A stretch of 64,000 nt of DNA from Devosia elaeis (GTDB lineage: Bacteria; Pseudomonadota; Alphaproteobacteria; Rhizobiales; Devosiaceae), in assembly GCF_001650025.1 (NCBI RefSeq), contig NZ_LVVY01000119.1:1-64000 (forward strand), given 5' to 3'. Position 1 is the first letter of the stretch. The number at the start of each line of letters is the position of its first letter. Position numbers and translations under genes: made by a program. This document shows positions 36,169 through 44,966 of the stretch, piece by piece. The notes under the pieces were generated by a model. The model was not told the origin of the DNA, did no database searches, and saw only the letters and a program-made list of their open reading frames with translations.

Positions 36169-37101
36169 GTGTCGACCGCAACCGATTTTCCCCAGCCGAC
36201 CCTTATTCCCGTCAACGGTGTTGAACTGGAAGTCTTTGAAGCGGGACGCGAAAATGCAGGAAACCCAATCGTGCTCTGTCACGGCTGGCCCGAGCATGCC
36301 TATTCCTGGCGCCATCAGATGCCCGCCCTGGTCGCTGCAGGCTATCATGTCATCGTCCCCAACCAGCGGGGCTATGGCAACTCGTCCCGTCCGGACGATG
36401 TGACGGAATATGACATTGTTCACCTCGCGGGCGATCTCGTCGCGCTTCTCGATCACTACGGATACCGGGAGGCGACCTTTGTCGGCCACGATTGGGGCGC
36501 CTCGGTCGTCTGGGGGCTCGCCCTGCTGCATCCCGGCCGGGTCGACAAGGTGATCAATGTGAGCCTGCCCTATCAGGAGCGCGGCGAATTGCCGTGGATC
36601 GAGTTCCTGGAGATGATCCTGGGGAGTGACTACTACCTGGTTCACTTCAACCGGCAACCCGGCGTGGCGGACGCCGTATTGGACGAGAACGCGTCCCGCT
36701 TTCTTCGCAATCTGTACCGGAAGAACGTGCCCCTCCAGGCGCCGGAGCCGGGCATGGCGATGATGAACCTCGCTAGAGCTGAAACGCCGCTCGGAGAGCC
36801 CGTGATGAGCGATGACGACCTGGCCGTCTACATCTCTGCCTTCGAAAAATCCGGGTTCACGGGCGGCATCAACTGGTACCGGAATCTAGACCGCAACTGG
36901 CACCAACTGAGCGAGGTGGACCCAATCATCCATCAACCCACACTCATGATCTATGGCGACCGCGACGTGATCCCGAAATCTGAAAGACTGGCAAACTTCG
37001 TGCCCAATGTGGACGTGGTCAGCCTCGATTGCGGTCACTGGATCCAGGAAGAAAAGCCGGAGGAAACCAACCGGCTGATTCTGAACTGGCTGGCACGGTG
37101 A
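36169..37101 (+). CDS. Alpha/beta hydrolase, epoxide hydrolase-like
   Basis: 310 residues. The oxyanion motif HGWPE is at 38-42 and the nucleophile motif GHDWGASVVWG gives Asp108 where esterases have Ser. A lid with INWYRNLDRN follows (Tyr that activates the epoxide). The C-terminal charge-relay parts are MIYGDRDVIP and CGHWIQEEKPEE. This set is diagnostic of soluble epoxide hydrolases (or haloalkane dehalogenases, less likely given HGWP). It would open an epoxide to a diol. It is controlled by the divergent WYL regulator. Confidence 0.88.
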   Translation: MSTATDFPQPTLIPVNGVELEVFEAGRENAGNPIVLCHGWPEHAYSWRHQMPALVAAGYHVIVPNQRGYGNSSRPDDVTEYDIVHLAGDLVALLDHYGYREATFVGHDWGASVVWGLALLHPGRVDKVINVSLPYQERGELPWIEFLEMILGSDYYLVHFNRQPGVADAVLDENASRFLRNLYRKNVPLQAPEPGMAMMNLARAETPLGEPVMSDDDLAVYISAFEKSGFTGGINWYRNLDRNWHQLSEVDPIIHQPTLMIYGDRDVIPKSERLANFVPNVDVVSLDCGHWIQEEKPEETNRLILNWLAR

Positions 37102-37191
37102 TGAACATGCGTGCTTCCCGTTTGGGTATCCGGTTCGGCGCCGCGATGATAGAATCATAACGGTAGTGCACTGGTCATATTGGGATACGCG

Positions 37192-38103
37192 TTGGACAGG
37201 CTGGAATCCGACAGGATGTTCGTGGCGGTCATGGAGACCGGCAGTTTCACCGCCGCCGCCGCGCGGGTTGGCACGAGCTCGGGTCAGGCGTCGAAGCTGG
37301 TTTCGCGGCTCGAAAGCGAACTGGGCGTGCGGCTTCTCAGCCGGACCACCCGCGCCGTATCGCCTACCGAGGCGGGGCAAGCCTATTTCGACCGCCTCCG
37401 CCCTCTGCTGGAAGAGTTCGATAATCTCGACGCGGCGGTTCGCGATGCATCTCGCGCGCCGCGCGGACGGCTGCGCCTGACGGCGCCGCTGACCTTCGGG
37501 ACGATCGAGATCGCCCCGGCATTGAACGAGTTCGTCGCGGCGTTTCCCGAGATCGAACTGGATGTCAGCTTCTCAGACCGCGTGGTGAACCTGGTCGACG
37601 AGGGTTTCGACATGGCAATCAGGGTCGGTCGACCGGGCGATTCCAGCATGATCGCGCGCAAGCTCTGCGATGTCCGCATCGTGGTAATCGGCTCGCCGGC
37701 CTATCTCGAGCAGCGAGGCGAACCGGAGACGCCGGCCGACCTGTCGCGATTTGACTGCATCCTTGATACCAATTTCAGGGATCCGGAGCGCTGGCCATTC
37801 CGAGACGAATCTGGCGAGCCGTTCGGTGTTCATGTCGATGGCCGCATTCGCTATTCCAACGCCGAAGCCTGCCTCAATGCCGCCGAGGCGGGCCTAGGGC
37901 TCGCCTGCGTCCCGAGTTTCATCGCCGGCGAGGCTGTGCGGACGCGCCGGATGCTGCGTGTGCTGCGCCGCTTCGAGACTGCGCCCTATGCCGTGCACGC
38001 CCTTTATCCGCACAGCCGCCATCTCGCCGCGAAGGTCCGCGTTCTGGTCAATTTTCTTGTCGAGCGATATCGCGGCACGCCAGCTTGGGAGGAAGGCTGG
38101 TAG
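37192..38103 (+). CDS. LysR-family regulator of the quinone/catechol cluster
   Basis: About 303 residues from a TTG at 37192 (LDRLESDRMFVAVMETGSFT); a TTG at 37180 is also possible. The HTH reads FTAAAARVGTSSGQASKLVSRLESELGVRLLSRTTR. The ligand-binding domain has GRLRLTAPLTFGTIEIAPAL and the DMAIRVGRPGDSSM loop typical of the DsdC/AaeR-like subgroup. Unlike most LysR genes it lies on the same strand as the genes it precedes. Those genes encode a reductase, DoxX, a dioxygenase and a hydroquinone reductase, so it probably senses a quinone or catechol. Confidence 0.88.
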   Translation: MDRLESDRMFVAVMETGSFTAAAARVGTSSGQASKLVSRLESELGVRLLSRTTRAVSPTEAGQAYFDRLRPLLEEFDNLDAAVRDASRAPRGRLRLTAPLTFGTIEIAPALNEFVAAFPEIELDVSFSDRVVNLVDEGFDMAIRVGRPGDSSMIARKLCDVRIVVIGSPAYLEQRGEPETPADLSRFDCILDTNFRDPERWPFRDESGEPFGVHVDGRIRYSNAEACLNAAEAGLGLACVPSFIAGEAVRTRRMLRVLRRFETAPYAVHALYPHSRHLAAKVRVLVNFLVERYRGTPAWEEGW

Positions 38104-38220
38104 ATTTCTTCCTAATTGGAAGCAATTATCTTCCCCATAGCTGGATTATCATCTGGGATCGAAAAGATCATGTTCTCCTCGGAACGCGACGCGATGCGTC
38201 ACCAACGCAGGAGAACCGAC

Positions 38221-38853
38221 ATGAACATTTCCATTTTCGGGACGGGTAACATGGCCAGTGGGCTTGCCGTCCTCTTCGCCAAGTCTGGACACACCGTCAC
38301 CATAGCTTCGCGCGACGTTGCAAAGGCGCGCTCCGTTGCAGCCGAACTGGGCGCCGGCATCACTGCCAGCTCTTTCGCCGAAGCCGCGGCTGGCGCAGAA
38401 GCCGTCGTTCTGGCCGTGCCCTACGAGGCGGCTTTCGATGTCATCGCCGCCGCTGGCGGTCTGGCTGGCAAGATCGTCGTCGATATCACCAACCCGCTGA
38501 CCGCCGACTATTCCGGCCTCACCGTCGGCCACACCAGCAGTGCGGCCGAGGAGATCCAGAAGCGCGCGCCGTCGGCAAAGGTGGTGAAGGCGTTCAACAC
38601 CGTCTTCGCCTCGGTGCTCCAGAACGGCGGCAAGGCTGGCGGCAAACCGGCGACGGTCTTCGTCGCGGGCGACGATGCCGAAGCCCGCAAGAGCGTCGCC
38701 GCCTTGGCGACGGGCGCCGGCTTTACCGCTGTGGAGACGGGTGGCCTGGCCTCCGCCCGCTATCTGGAACCGGTTGCGGGCCTCAACATCGCGCTGGGCT
38801 ATGGCCTCGGCCATGGCACCGACATCGCGCCCACCTGGCAGGGCATCGCCTGA
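38221..38853 (+). CDS. NADPH-dependent F420-reductase-like oxidoreductase
   Basis: 210 residues from ATG 38221, with AGGAGA 7 bases upstream. The nucleotide-binding start is ISIFGTGNMASGLAVLFAKSG, followed by VTIASRD, VVLAVPYEAAFDVI, IVVDITNPLT and KVVKAFNTVFA. This is the F420-dependent NADP-reductase fold in a non-F420 organism. Such proteins are often found near DoxX and redox-stress genes. It would use NAD(P)H to reduce a flavin or quinone; the substrate is unproven. The DoxX gene follows 23 bases later. Confidence 0.85.
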   Translation: MNISIFGTGNMASGLAVLFAKSGHTVTIASRDVAKARSVAAELGAGITASSFAEAAAGAEAVVLAVPYEAAFDVIAAAGGLAGKIVVDITNPLTADYSGLTVGHTSSAAEEIQKRAPSAKVVKAFNTVFASVLQNGGKAGGKPATVFVAGDDAEARKSVAALATGAGFTAVETGGLASARYLEPVAGLNIALGYGLGHGTDIAPTWQGIA

Positions 38854-38876
38854 CCCCCCATTCGAAGGACAAGACC

Positions 38877-39320
38877 ATGACCAATGCAACTTCAGTAGGC
38901 ACAAGCCGCCCGACGCTCGTTGCCGGCGTCTCGAACGCCGATCTCGCCGCGACGATCCTGCGTGTTTCGATGGGCGTTCTCTTCCTCGCCCATGCCTGGC
39001 TCAAGCTCGTCATCTTTACGCCGGCCGGCACGGTCGGCTACTTTGAAAGCCTCGGCTTTCCGGGCTTCCTGGCCTATCTCGTCATCGCGGCCGAGCTGGC
39101 AGGCGGCATTGCGCTGATAGCCGGTGCCTGGACGCGCTGGGTCTCGCTGGCGCTGGTGCCGATCCTGCTCGGCTCGATCTATGCGCCGCACGGTGCGGCC
39201 GGCTTCTTCTTCTCGAACGAAGGCGGCGGCTGGGAGTTTCCCCTCTTCTGGGCGATCGTCCTCGTCGTGCAGGCACTGCTCGGTGACGGAGCCTATGCCG
39301 TCAAGCGCACCCGCGCCTGA
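38877..39320 (+). CDS. DoxX-family membrane protein
   Basis: 147 residues with four membrane helices: LAATILRVSMGVLFLAHAWLKL, GFLAYLVIAAELAGGIALIAG, WVSLALVPILLGSIYAPHG and FWAIVLVVQALLGDGA. The RVSMGVLFLAHAWLKL helix is typical of DoxX. Bacterial DoxX proteins often take part in redox or thiol-stress membrane complexes. It is part of the LysR-led set, and a hairpin separates it from the dioxygenase gene. Confidence 0.88.
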   Translation: MTNATSVGTSRPTLVAGVSNADLAATILRVSMGVLFLAHAWLKLVIFTPAGTVGYFESLGFPGFLAYLVIAAELAGGIALIAGAWTRWVSLALVPILLGSIYAPHGAAGFFFSNEGGGWEFPLFWAIVLVVQALLGDGAYAVKRTRA

Positions 39321-39329
39321 CCCTCTCAT

Positions 39330-39355
39330 GCGGCCGTGGATTAAACCGCGGCCGC
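39330..39355 (+). terminator. Hairpin between DoxX and dioxygenase genes
   Basis: GCGGCCGTGG pairs with CCGCGGCCGC (one G-T wobble) around the loop ATTAAA, 10 bases after the DoxX stop, followed by CCCTTTCCCC. It may terminate part of the transcripts or adjust downstream expression. Confidence 0.45.
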
Positions 39356-39377
39356 CCTTTCCCCCGGAGCAACCGCC

Positions 39378-40241
39378 ATGACCAACGCGAATGATTTCTT
39401 CGACATGAGTTCCGCCCCGATGCATATCGGCAAGGTCAAGCTGAAGGTGCGCGACCTCGATGCCGTCTCGGCGTTCTACCAGAGCGTGCTCGGTCTGGCC
39501 GAAATCGCCCGGAACGATCGCGAGGCAACACTGGGCGCGGCGCGCACGCCCCTGCTCGTTCTCGAGGCCGATCCGACGCTGGCCCCAAATGACCACCGGC
39601 AGGCAGGGCTGTTCCATACGGCCTTCCTGATGCCCACCCGCGCCGATCTGGCGAACTGGGTCGGCCATGTCGCCGATGCACGGGTCCGGCTTCAGGGCGC
39701 GTCCGACCACATCGTCAGCGAGGCGCTCTACCTCGCCGATCCGGAAGGCAACGGCATCGAAGTCTACTGGGACCGGCCCGTCGCGCAGTGGCTGGACGCC
39801 AATGGCAATATCCAGATGGCCACCGAGCCGCTCGACGTGCAGGACCTGCTCGCGGCCGGCAACAGCTTCGGCTGGACCGGCTTTCCCGAACAGGGCAGCA
39901 TCGGCCACGTTCACCTGCAGGTCGGTGAGACGGCAGCGGCCGACCGCTTCTATCGCGATGTACTGGGCTTTGATGTCACCGTCGACTATCCCGGCGCCAG
40001 CTTCTACGGCAGCGGCGGCTATCACCATCAGCTTGCCGGCAACGTCTGGAACAGCCGCGGCGCCGCGCGCCGGCCGGAAGGCATGGCGGGGCTCGACACG
40101 GTCGAGATCGTCCTGCGCGACGCCGCTGACATCGCGAACATCGTCGCACGCGCCGAAAAGGCTGGCATCGAGCCGACGAACGATGGTGAAGGTACGACGC
40201 TGCGCGACCCCTGGGGCGTCGCCATCATGCTGAAGAACTGA
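39378..40241 (+). CDS. VOC-family ring-cleavage dioxygenase-like protein (CatE-type)
   Basis: 287 residues with two glyoxalase/VOC modules. The first starts MHIGKVKLKVRDLDAVSAFY and ends with DPEGNGIEVYWDRP. The second starts IGHVHLQVGETAAADRFYRD and has SGGYHHQLAGNVW and the distal DPWGVAIML. The His residues of GHVH and YHHQ with the Glu of GIEVYW form the metal set of extradiol catechol dioxygenases of the CatE/MhqO group. It would cleave catechols or hydroquinones that arise from quinone stress. The gene is followed after 11 bases by the hydroquinone reductase. Confidence 0.88.
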   Translation: MTNANDFFDMSSAPMHIGKVKLKVRDLDAVSAFYQSVLGLAEIARNDREATLGAARTPLLVLEADPTLAPNDHRQAGLFHTAFLMPTRADLANWVGHVADARVRLQGASDHIVSEALYLADPEGNGIEVYWDRPVAQWLDANGNIQMATEPLDVQDLLAAGNSFGWTGFPEQGSIGHVHLQVGETAAADRFYRDVLGFDVTVDYPGASFYGSGGYHHQLAGNVWNSRGAARRPEGMAGLDTVEIVLRDAADIANIVARAEKAGIEPTNDGEGTTLRDPWGVAIMLKN

Positions 40242-40252
40242 GGAACCGAACC

Positions 40253-41233
40253 ATGCTCGTGGACGGAAAGTGGATGGCCGACTGGCAGCCGGTGCAGGCC
40301 AAGGACGAGAAGGGCGGCTTCGTGCGCCAGACCTCGACCTTTCGCAATTGGGTCACGCCGGACGGCAGCGCCGGCCCGACCGGCGAAAGCGGTTTTACGG
40401 CCGAGGCGGGCCGCTATCATCTCTATGTCGCCTATATCTGCCCGTGGGCTTCGCGCACGCTGATGGCCCGCAAGCTCAAGAAGCTCGACGACGTGGTCTC
40501 GGTGTCGGTGGTCGAGCCGGCGCTCAGCGACCAAGGCTGGCGCTTCGGCGACTATCCGGGTTCGACCCGCGACGAGGTCAACGGCGTGACCTATCTGCAC
40601 GAACTCTACACCCGCGCCGATCCGGCGGTCAGCGGCCGCGCCACGGTGCCAGTGCTATGGGACAAAAAGCGCGGAACCATCGTCAACAACGAGTCGGCCG
40701 AAATCCTTCGCATGTTCAATACCGGCTTCGGCGATCTTGGTGACACGACAGTCAACCTCTATCCCGAGGATTTGCGCGCCGAAATCGATGCGCTGAACGA
40801 GCGTATCTATCCCCGGCTCAACAACGGCGTCTACCGCGCCGGCTTCGCGACCACGCAGGAAGCCTACGAGGAGGCTTTCGTCGAGGTCTTCGCCATGCTC
40901 GACGAACTCGATGAGCGGTTCGGCGACGGCCGGAAATTCCTCAGCGGCGACCGCTTCACCGAAGCGGACATTCGCCTGTTTGTGACGCTGATCCGGTTCG
41001 ATCCCGCCTATTACGGGCTGTTCAAGTGCAATCTAAGGCGCCTGGCGGACTATTCCAACCTGAGCGCCTATGTCGGCCGGGTTCTCGCCCTGCCGGGCAT
41101 TCGCGAGACGGTCAATATCGACCACATCAAGCGTGGCTATTATTCGATCAAGGCGCTCAACCCGACAGGCATCGTACCCGTAGGGCCGGAGATGCCGGAC
41201 CTGTCGTCCGCCAGCAGGGCGGGCCATTTGTAG
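40253..41233 (+). CDS. Glutathionyl-hydroquinone reductase (Xi-class GST, YqjG-like)
   Basis: 326 residues. The thioredoxin-like domain has the catalytic CPWA motif in LYVAYICPWASRTLMARKL, and TVPVLWDKKRGTIVNNESAEI supplies glutathione binding. The C-terminal helical domain has NNGVYRAGFATTQEAYEEAF and FTEADIRLFVTLIRFD, diagnostic of the Xi class. The enzyme reduces glutathionyl-hydroquinones to hydroquinones. It is last in the LysR-led set, which supports the view that the set detoxifies quinones. Confidence 0.92.
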   Translation: MLVDGKWMADWQPVQAKDEKGGFVRQTSTFRNWVTPDGSAGPTGESGFTAEAGRYHLYVAYICPWASRTLMARKLKKLDDVVSVSVVEPALSDQGWRFGDYPGSTRDEVNGVTYLHELYTRADPAVSGRATVPVLWDKKRGTIVNNESAEILRMFNTGFGDLGDTTVNLYPEDLRAEIDALNERIYPRLNNGVYRAGFATTQEAYEEAFVEVFAMLDELDERFGDGRKFLSGDRFTEADIRLFVTLIRFDPAYYGLFKCNLRRLADYSNLSAYVGRVLALPGIRETVNIDHIKRGYYSIKALNPTGIVPVGPEMPDLSSASRAGHL

Positions 41234-41282
41234 TCGGGGCTCGGACATCGCGCCACCGGCTCATGACGGTGTGCCGATCCGG

Positions 41283-41690
41283 TCAAAAGTGGCCCAGACG
41301 GAAACCACTCGAGGTCGTAGGCAACACGCAATGCTCGGTGGCCCAAATCTTGATGGCTTCTCCACGGACCTCGCCCAATTGAAGGCATGTCTGTTCGGTG
41401 CAGAGCCTCCAGGGCGATGGGGTCGTGCCTGAGGCCGCCAGGATTAACTGGTTCAGGGGGGCGAGGTTGGGCCGATAGGTCCAAAGCCCGTCGCGCAAAA
41501 TCGCGTCATCCGGCAGATCAATGCCCGCGCCTGAACCTTGCACGCTCGCTTCATCAAGCCGCAGTCCGTGTTCAACCACAGTCCACCTTTCCACCCACGC
41601 GGTTTTCTCGACCGAATGGGTCCAGCTCAGCGAGAAACTGGTCGCCGCAAGCGCAATGAGCGTCCCGCTTGCGGCGATGCAAAGGCTCAT
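41283..41690 (-). CDS. DUF1850 protein associated with TRAP permease
   Basis: 135 residues from ATG 41690, overlapping the permease stop as ATGA; the longer frame through the permease is incidental. An N-terminal hydrophobic helix (LCIAASGTLIALAATSFSLSW) precedes a small beta-rich domain starting WTHSVEKTAWVERWTV, the DUF1850 signature (WxHSVEK). DUF1850 genes are found beside fused TRAP permeases and TAXI binding proteins. The role is unknown, but the HSV-E pattern suggests a periplasmic or membrane-surface accessory. Confidence 0.88.
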   Translation of the reverse strand: MSLCIAASGTLIALAATSFSLSWTHSVEKTAWVERWTVVEHGLRLDEASVQGSGAGIDLPDDAILRDGLWTYRPNLAPLNQLILAASGTTPSPWRLCTEQTCLQLGEVRGEAIKIWATEHCVLPTTSSGFRLGHF

Positions 41691-43807
41691 GCGGGCAGGC
41701 CCTGTTCTTTTCGCGCCTCCATCCGTCCACGCCGAAACTGCAGACCCACCAGGACCAGACCTGCGACCAGCCCGATCTCGTCGGTCAGTGGCAAGGTCAG
41801 GATCAGCGAGATGCCGGCAGCGAGGAAAAGCAGGCGCTCCAGCCATCCGGCCCGGACGAACAGGAACCCGACAAGGCCTACACCGGTAAGCCCGATCCCG
41901 GCACAGGCCTTGAAGATCACGTAGGCGACTTCCACCGGATAGCCGAAGGCTTCCGCCATCCAGCCGCCGTCCTGCAGCATCAGGGATGGGGTATAGACTG
42001 CCATGAACGGGATCACGAAGCCCGCCGCCGCCAGCTTGACGGCGTTGAGCGAAATCTTGAGCCCACTCGACTTGGCAATCGGCGCCGCCGCGAAACAGGC
42101 CAACGCAACTGGCGGCGTGAGGTCCGCCATGATGCCGAAATAGAAGACGAACATGTGGCTGACCAGCAGCGGCACGCCCAGTTCCAACAGCGCCGGTCCG
42201 GCCAGCGAGGAGGTGATGATGTAGTTGGGAATGGTCGGAATCCCCATGCCCAGAACCAGGCAGGTGAGCATGGTCAGGACCAGCGACAGGAAGAGATTGT
42301 TTTCCCCGATGCTGATGATGGCGCTGATGAAGGTGGAGGCAATGCCGGTCAGTGTCAGCGTGCCGATCACGATGCCGACCACCGCGCAGGCCACGCCCAC
42401 GGGCAGGGCATTCCGTGCCCCCTGCGCGAGAGCATCGCGGCAAATGGCCAGCGTTTCCCGGCCGCCTTTGAAAAATGCGCAGGCGGCAATCAGGCCCACG
42501 ATCACCGCGACGAGCAGATTGACGCCGACCCAGGCGAAAGAGGCCGCGGCCAAGCCGAGCGCTACCCAGAATACGACGCGGAATACGAATGGTCCGATGC
42601 GCGCGGCCAGCGGCGTGCCCAGGATCAGCACGACGACAAGCGAGAGGCCCATCGTGCCGGCAAAGACCGGCGTGTAGCCCGCGAAGAGCAGATAGACCAG
42701 TGCCGCCAGCGGCAGAATGAGGGGCCATTGCTCCCTGGCAGCCTGCCACGGATTGGGAAGCTGGTCTTTGGGCAGGCCCTTAAGACCAAGCTTGGAGGCT
42801 TCAAGGTGAACCATCCAGAAGCAGACGGCGAAATAGAGGATGGCCGGGACAATGGCCGCCTGCACGATCGCCGCATAGGGCACATTGAGCGTTTCGGCCA
42901 TGATGAAGGCCACTGCGCCCATGACCGGCGGCATGATCTGTCCACCCATGGATGACGTTGCCTCGACGCCACCGGCAAAGGCGGAGCGATAGCCAAAACG
43001 TTTCATCAGCGGGATGGTGAATTGCCCGGAGGCCACGACGTTAGCGACGCCGGACCCCGAAATCGTGCCCATCAGGGCCGAGGACAGGACCGCTACCTGG
43101 GCCGGGCCGCCCCGTGTGCCACCGACCAGGCCCAAGGCGAAATCGTTGAACAATTTGAGCATGCCCGCCCTCTCGAGAAAGGCGGCAAAGACCACGAAGA
43201 TAAAGATGTAGGCGGCCGAGACATAGATCGGGGTTCCGTAAATGCCTTCGGTGCCGAAGCCGAAATGCTCCACGATCAATTCAAAATTATAGCCGCGATG
43301 GATCAGCGGCGAAGGGAGATATTGGCCAAAGAAGCAATAGGCTAGGAAAATGCCCGCAATCAGCGCGAGCGGCCAGCCCAGGATGCGGCGCGCCGCTTCG
43401 AAGACGAGTAGAACAACGCCGGCGCCCACAACCAAATCCATGGTGGTGAGAAAGCCGGTGCGGCGGATGAGGTCGACATAGAAGACCCAGTTGTAGATGC
43501 CGGTGAGGAAGCCCGCTATGCCCAGGCTCCAGAAGAAAATCTTGCCCGGCAGCGTCTTCGCCACGAGATTGGCCACAAGCCCGAAGGTCAAAAGCAGCAG
43601 GAAGCCCACATGCATGGCGCGGACGACCTGGCTGGGCAGGCTGCCATAGGCGGCCGTCCACAACGTGAAAAGGGCGAAGGCGATGGCAATGCCGAAGGCG
43701 ATCCTGCCGGTGATGCCGGGGCCAAAGCCAGGCGGCAGGCCCTCGGCCACTTCGTCCTCAAATTGATGGACCTGAGTATCGGCGCTGGCCGCAGCAGTGT
43801 TGGTCAC
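41687..43807 (-). CDS. TRAP transporter fused 4TM/12TM permease (TAXI type)
   Basis: 706 residues from GTG 43807, preceded by GGGAGG; the frame to 43873 lacks a ribosome site. The small DctQ-like part (about 50-190) is fused to the DctM-like part. The latter has the LGLVGGTRGGPAQVAVLSSALMGTISGSGVANVVASGQFTIPLMKR-type region (GTISGSGVANV), SSMGGQIMPPVMGAVAFIMAET and LGMGIPTIPNYIITSSLAGPAL. The carrier would be driven by sodium or protons with the TAXI binding protein encoded upstream. Substrates of TAXI systems are mostly unknown organic acids such as glutamate or 2-oxoglutarate. Confidence 0.92.
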   Translation of the reverse strand: MTNTAAASADTQVHQFEDEVAEGLPPGFGPGITGRIAFGIAIAFALFTLWTAAYGSLPSQVVRAMHVGFLLLLTFGLVANLVAKTLPGKIFFWSLGIAGFLTGIYNWVFYVDLIRRTGFLTTMDLVVGAGVVLLVFEAARRILGWPLALIAGIFLAYCFFGQYLPSPLIHRGYNFELIVEHFGFGTEGIYGTPIYVSAAYIFIFVVFAAFLERAGMLKLFNDFALGLVGGTRGGPAQVAVLSSALMGTISGSGVANVVASGQFTIPLMKRFGYRSAFAGGVEATSSMGGQIMPPVMGAVAFIMAETLNVPYAAIVQAAIVPAILYFAVCFWMVHLEASKLGLKGLPKDQLPNPWQAAREQWPLILPLAALVYLLFAGYTPVFAGTMGLSLVVVLILGTPLAARIGPFVFRVVFWVALGLAAASFAWVGVNLLVAVIVGLIAACAFFKGGRETLAICRDALAQGARNALPVGVACAVVGIVIGTLTLTGIASTFISAIISIGENNLFLSLVLTMLTCLVLGMGIPTIPNYIITSSLAGPALLELGVPLLVSHMFVFYFGIMADLTPPVALACFAAAPIAKSSGLKISLNAVKLAAAGFVIPFMAVYTPSLMLQDGGWMAEAFGYPVEVAYVIFKACAGIGLTGVGLVGFLFVRAGWLERLLFLAAGISLILTLPLTDEIGLVAGLVLVGLQFRRGRMEARKEQGLPA

Positions 43808-43872
43808 GAGTCTTTCCTCCCCAAAAGAGCGATATGCGGGCCCGCCGACGAGATCGGCAGGCCCAAAGGGCA

Positions 43873-44826
43873 TTATTGGATGATGCCCTGCTCCCGGTAA
43901 TAGCGCTCCGCGCCCGCATGGAGCGGAATGGGAAGCCCCTTGATTGCCGCCTCGATGTCGATGCTCTCTGCAGCGCTATGCGCCGCGCGCATGAGGTCGA
44001 GATTTTCGAACATCAGCTTGGTCATCTGATAGGCGGTTTCCTCGCTGACGCCTTCATGTGACACCAGGATATTGCCGATGGCAGCGGTCGGAATATCCTC
44101 ATCCTGGCCGCGATAGGTACCGGCCGGAATGACGGCCGGAACATAGGGTTCGCCGATCTGCACCACGGTTTCGGGCGGAATGGCCACGATGTTGATCGAG
44201 TGGGTGGCCGTCAGATCCTGGATGAAGGCGACGCCCAGCCCGGCGGACTGCAACGTTGAATCGAGCTGGCGGTTTTTGATCAGCTCGGCCGATTCCGCAT
44301 AGGGCAGGTATTCCAGCCGCCCGAGATCCTCGTAGCTGATCCCCGCGGCTTCGAAGATGGCGCGGGCATTGAGTTCGGTACCCGATGCGGGCGCGCCCAC
44401 CGACATGGATTTGCCGGGCAGGTCTTCGAGCGAGACAATACCGGATTGCGCATCGGCCACGATCTGCACGTAATTGGGATAAATTGCTGCAATGGCGCGC
44501 AGGCTTTCAAGACGCCGCGGGAAGCCGGCCTCCTCGTTGCCTTCCCAGGCCAGTGCCACAGAATCCCCCAGCGCAAAGGCGATTTCGCCGCGGCCCTGGG
44601 CCAGCAGGTTGAGATTTTCGACCGAAGCCTTGGTCGCTTGCACCTGGGTACGCGAACCCTCGATGCCATCTGCATAGATTTCGCTAAGCGCGACGCCCAA
44701 CGGATAATAGACGCCGGACGTGCCGCCGGTCAGAACGTTGATGAATTCCTGGCCATGAACGGCCGGGGTGATAAACGCCGTGCACAGCAGAGCAGCCGCG
44801 CCGAGGCGCGTCATTGTTTTGGTCAT
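43873..44826 (-). CDS. TAXI-family TRAP transporter solute-binding protein
   Basis: 317 residues from ATG 44826, preceded by GGGAGGAA. A Sec signal (LGAAALLCTAFITPAVHGQ) comes first. The mature protein opens FINVLTGGTSGVYYPLGVAL, the TAXI hallmark. LPGKSMSVGAPASGTELNARAIFEAAGISYED follows, in the expected place. It binds an organic acid in the periplasm for the fused permease. The promoter upstream has a near-perfect sigma-54 site, and the DctB/DctD-like pair is encoded just upstream. Confidence 0.92.
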   Translation of the reverse strand: MTKTMTRLGAAALLCTAFITPAVHGQEFINVLTGGTSGVYYPLGVALSEIYADGIEGSRTQVQATKASVENLNLLAQGRGEIAFALGDSVALAWEGNEEAGFPRRLESLRAIAAIYPNYVQIVADAQSGIVSLEDLPGKSMSVGAPASGTELNARAIFEAAGISYEDLGRLEYLPYAESAELIKNRQLDSTLQSAGLGVAFIQDLTATHSINIVAIPPETVVQIGEPYVPAVIPAGTYRGQDEDIPTAAIGNILVSHEGVSEETAYQMTKLMFENLDLMRAAHSAAESIDIEAAIKGLPIPLHAGAERYYREQGIIQ

Positions 44827-44885
44827 CGATTTCCTCCCAAAAGGTTTGGTGGTCGCCGATCCTCGCGGCGTCCCGTGCAAGTTAT

Positions 44886-44901
44886 CGCAAGGGCCGTGCC
44901 A
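44886..44901 (-). promoter_or_regulatory. Sigma-54 promoter of the TAXI-TRAP operon
   Basis: On the minus strand TGGCACG-GCCC-TTGCG matches the RpoN consensus TGGCACG-N4-TTGCA/T in all but the last base, with exact -24/-12 spacing. Transcription would start near 44875, about 50 bases before the binding-protein ATG. The adjacent upstream genes encode a GAFTGA-containing activator and its kinase, which need exactly such a promoter. Confidence 0.8.
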
Positions 44902-44940
44902 ATCTTTCCGCGCTGAAATTGCTAATCTTTTTAGTTTTCT

Positions 44941-44958
44941 CGGGCGAAAAACCGCCCG
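44941..44958 (-). terminator. Hairpin after the DctD-like gene
   Basis: CGGGCG and CGCCCG pair around a 6-base loop just past the activator stop. It may separate the regulator transcript from the sigma-54 operon. There is no T-run on the minus strand, so it is a weak terminator call. Confidence 0.35.
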
Positions 44959-44966
44959 ACACCGCG

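Noticed and set aside
41690-42749. N-terminal extension of the DUF1850 frame through the TRAP permease gene
   Set aside because: The extended part is a frame-shifted reading of the permease. The ATGA overlap at 41687-41690 gives a natural DUF1850 start and the DUF1850 domain begins there.
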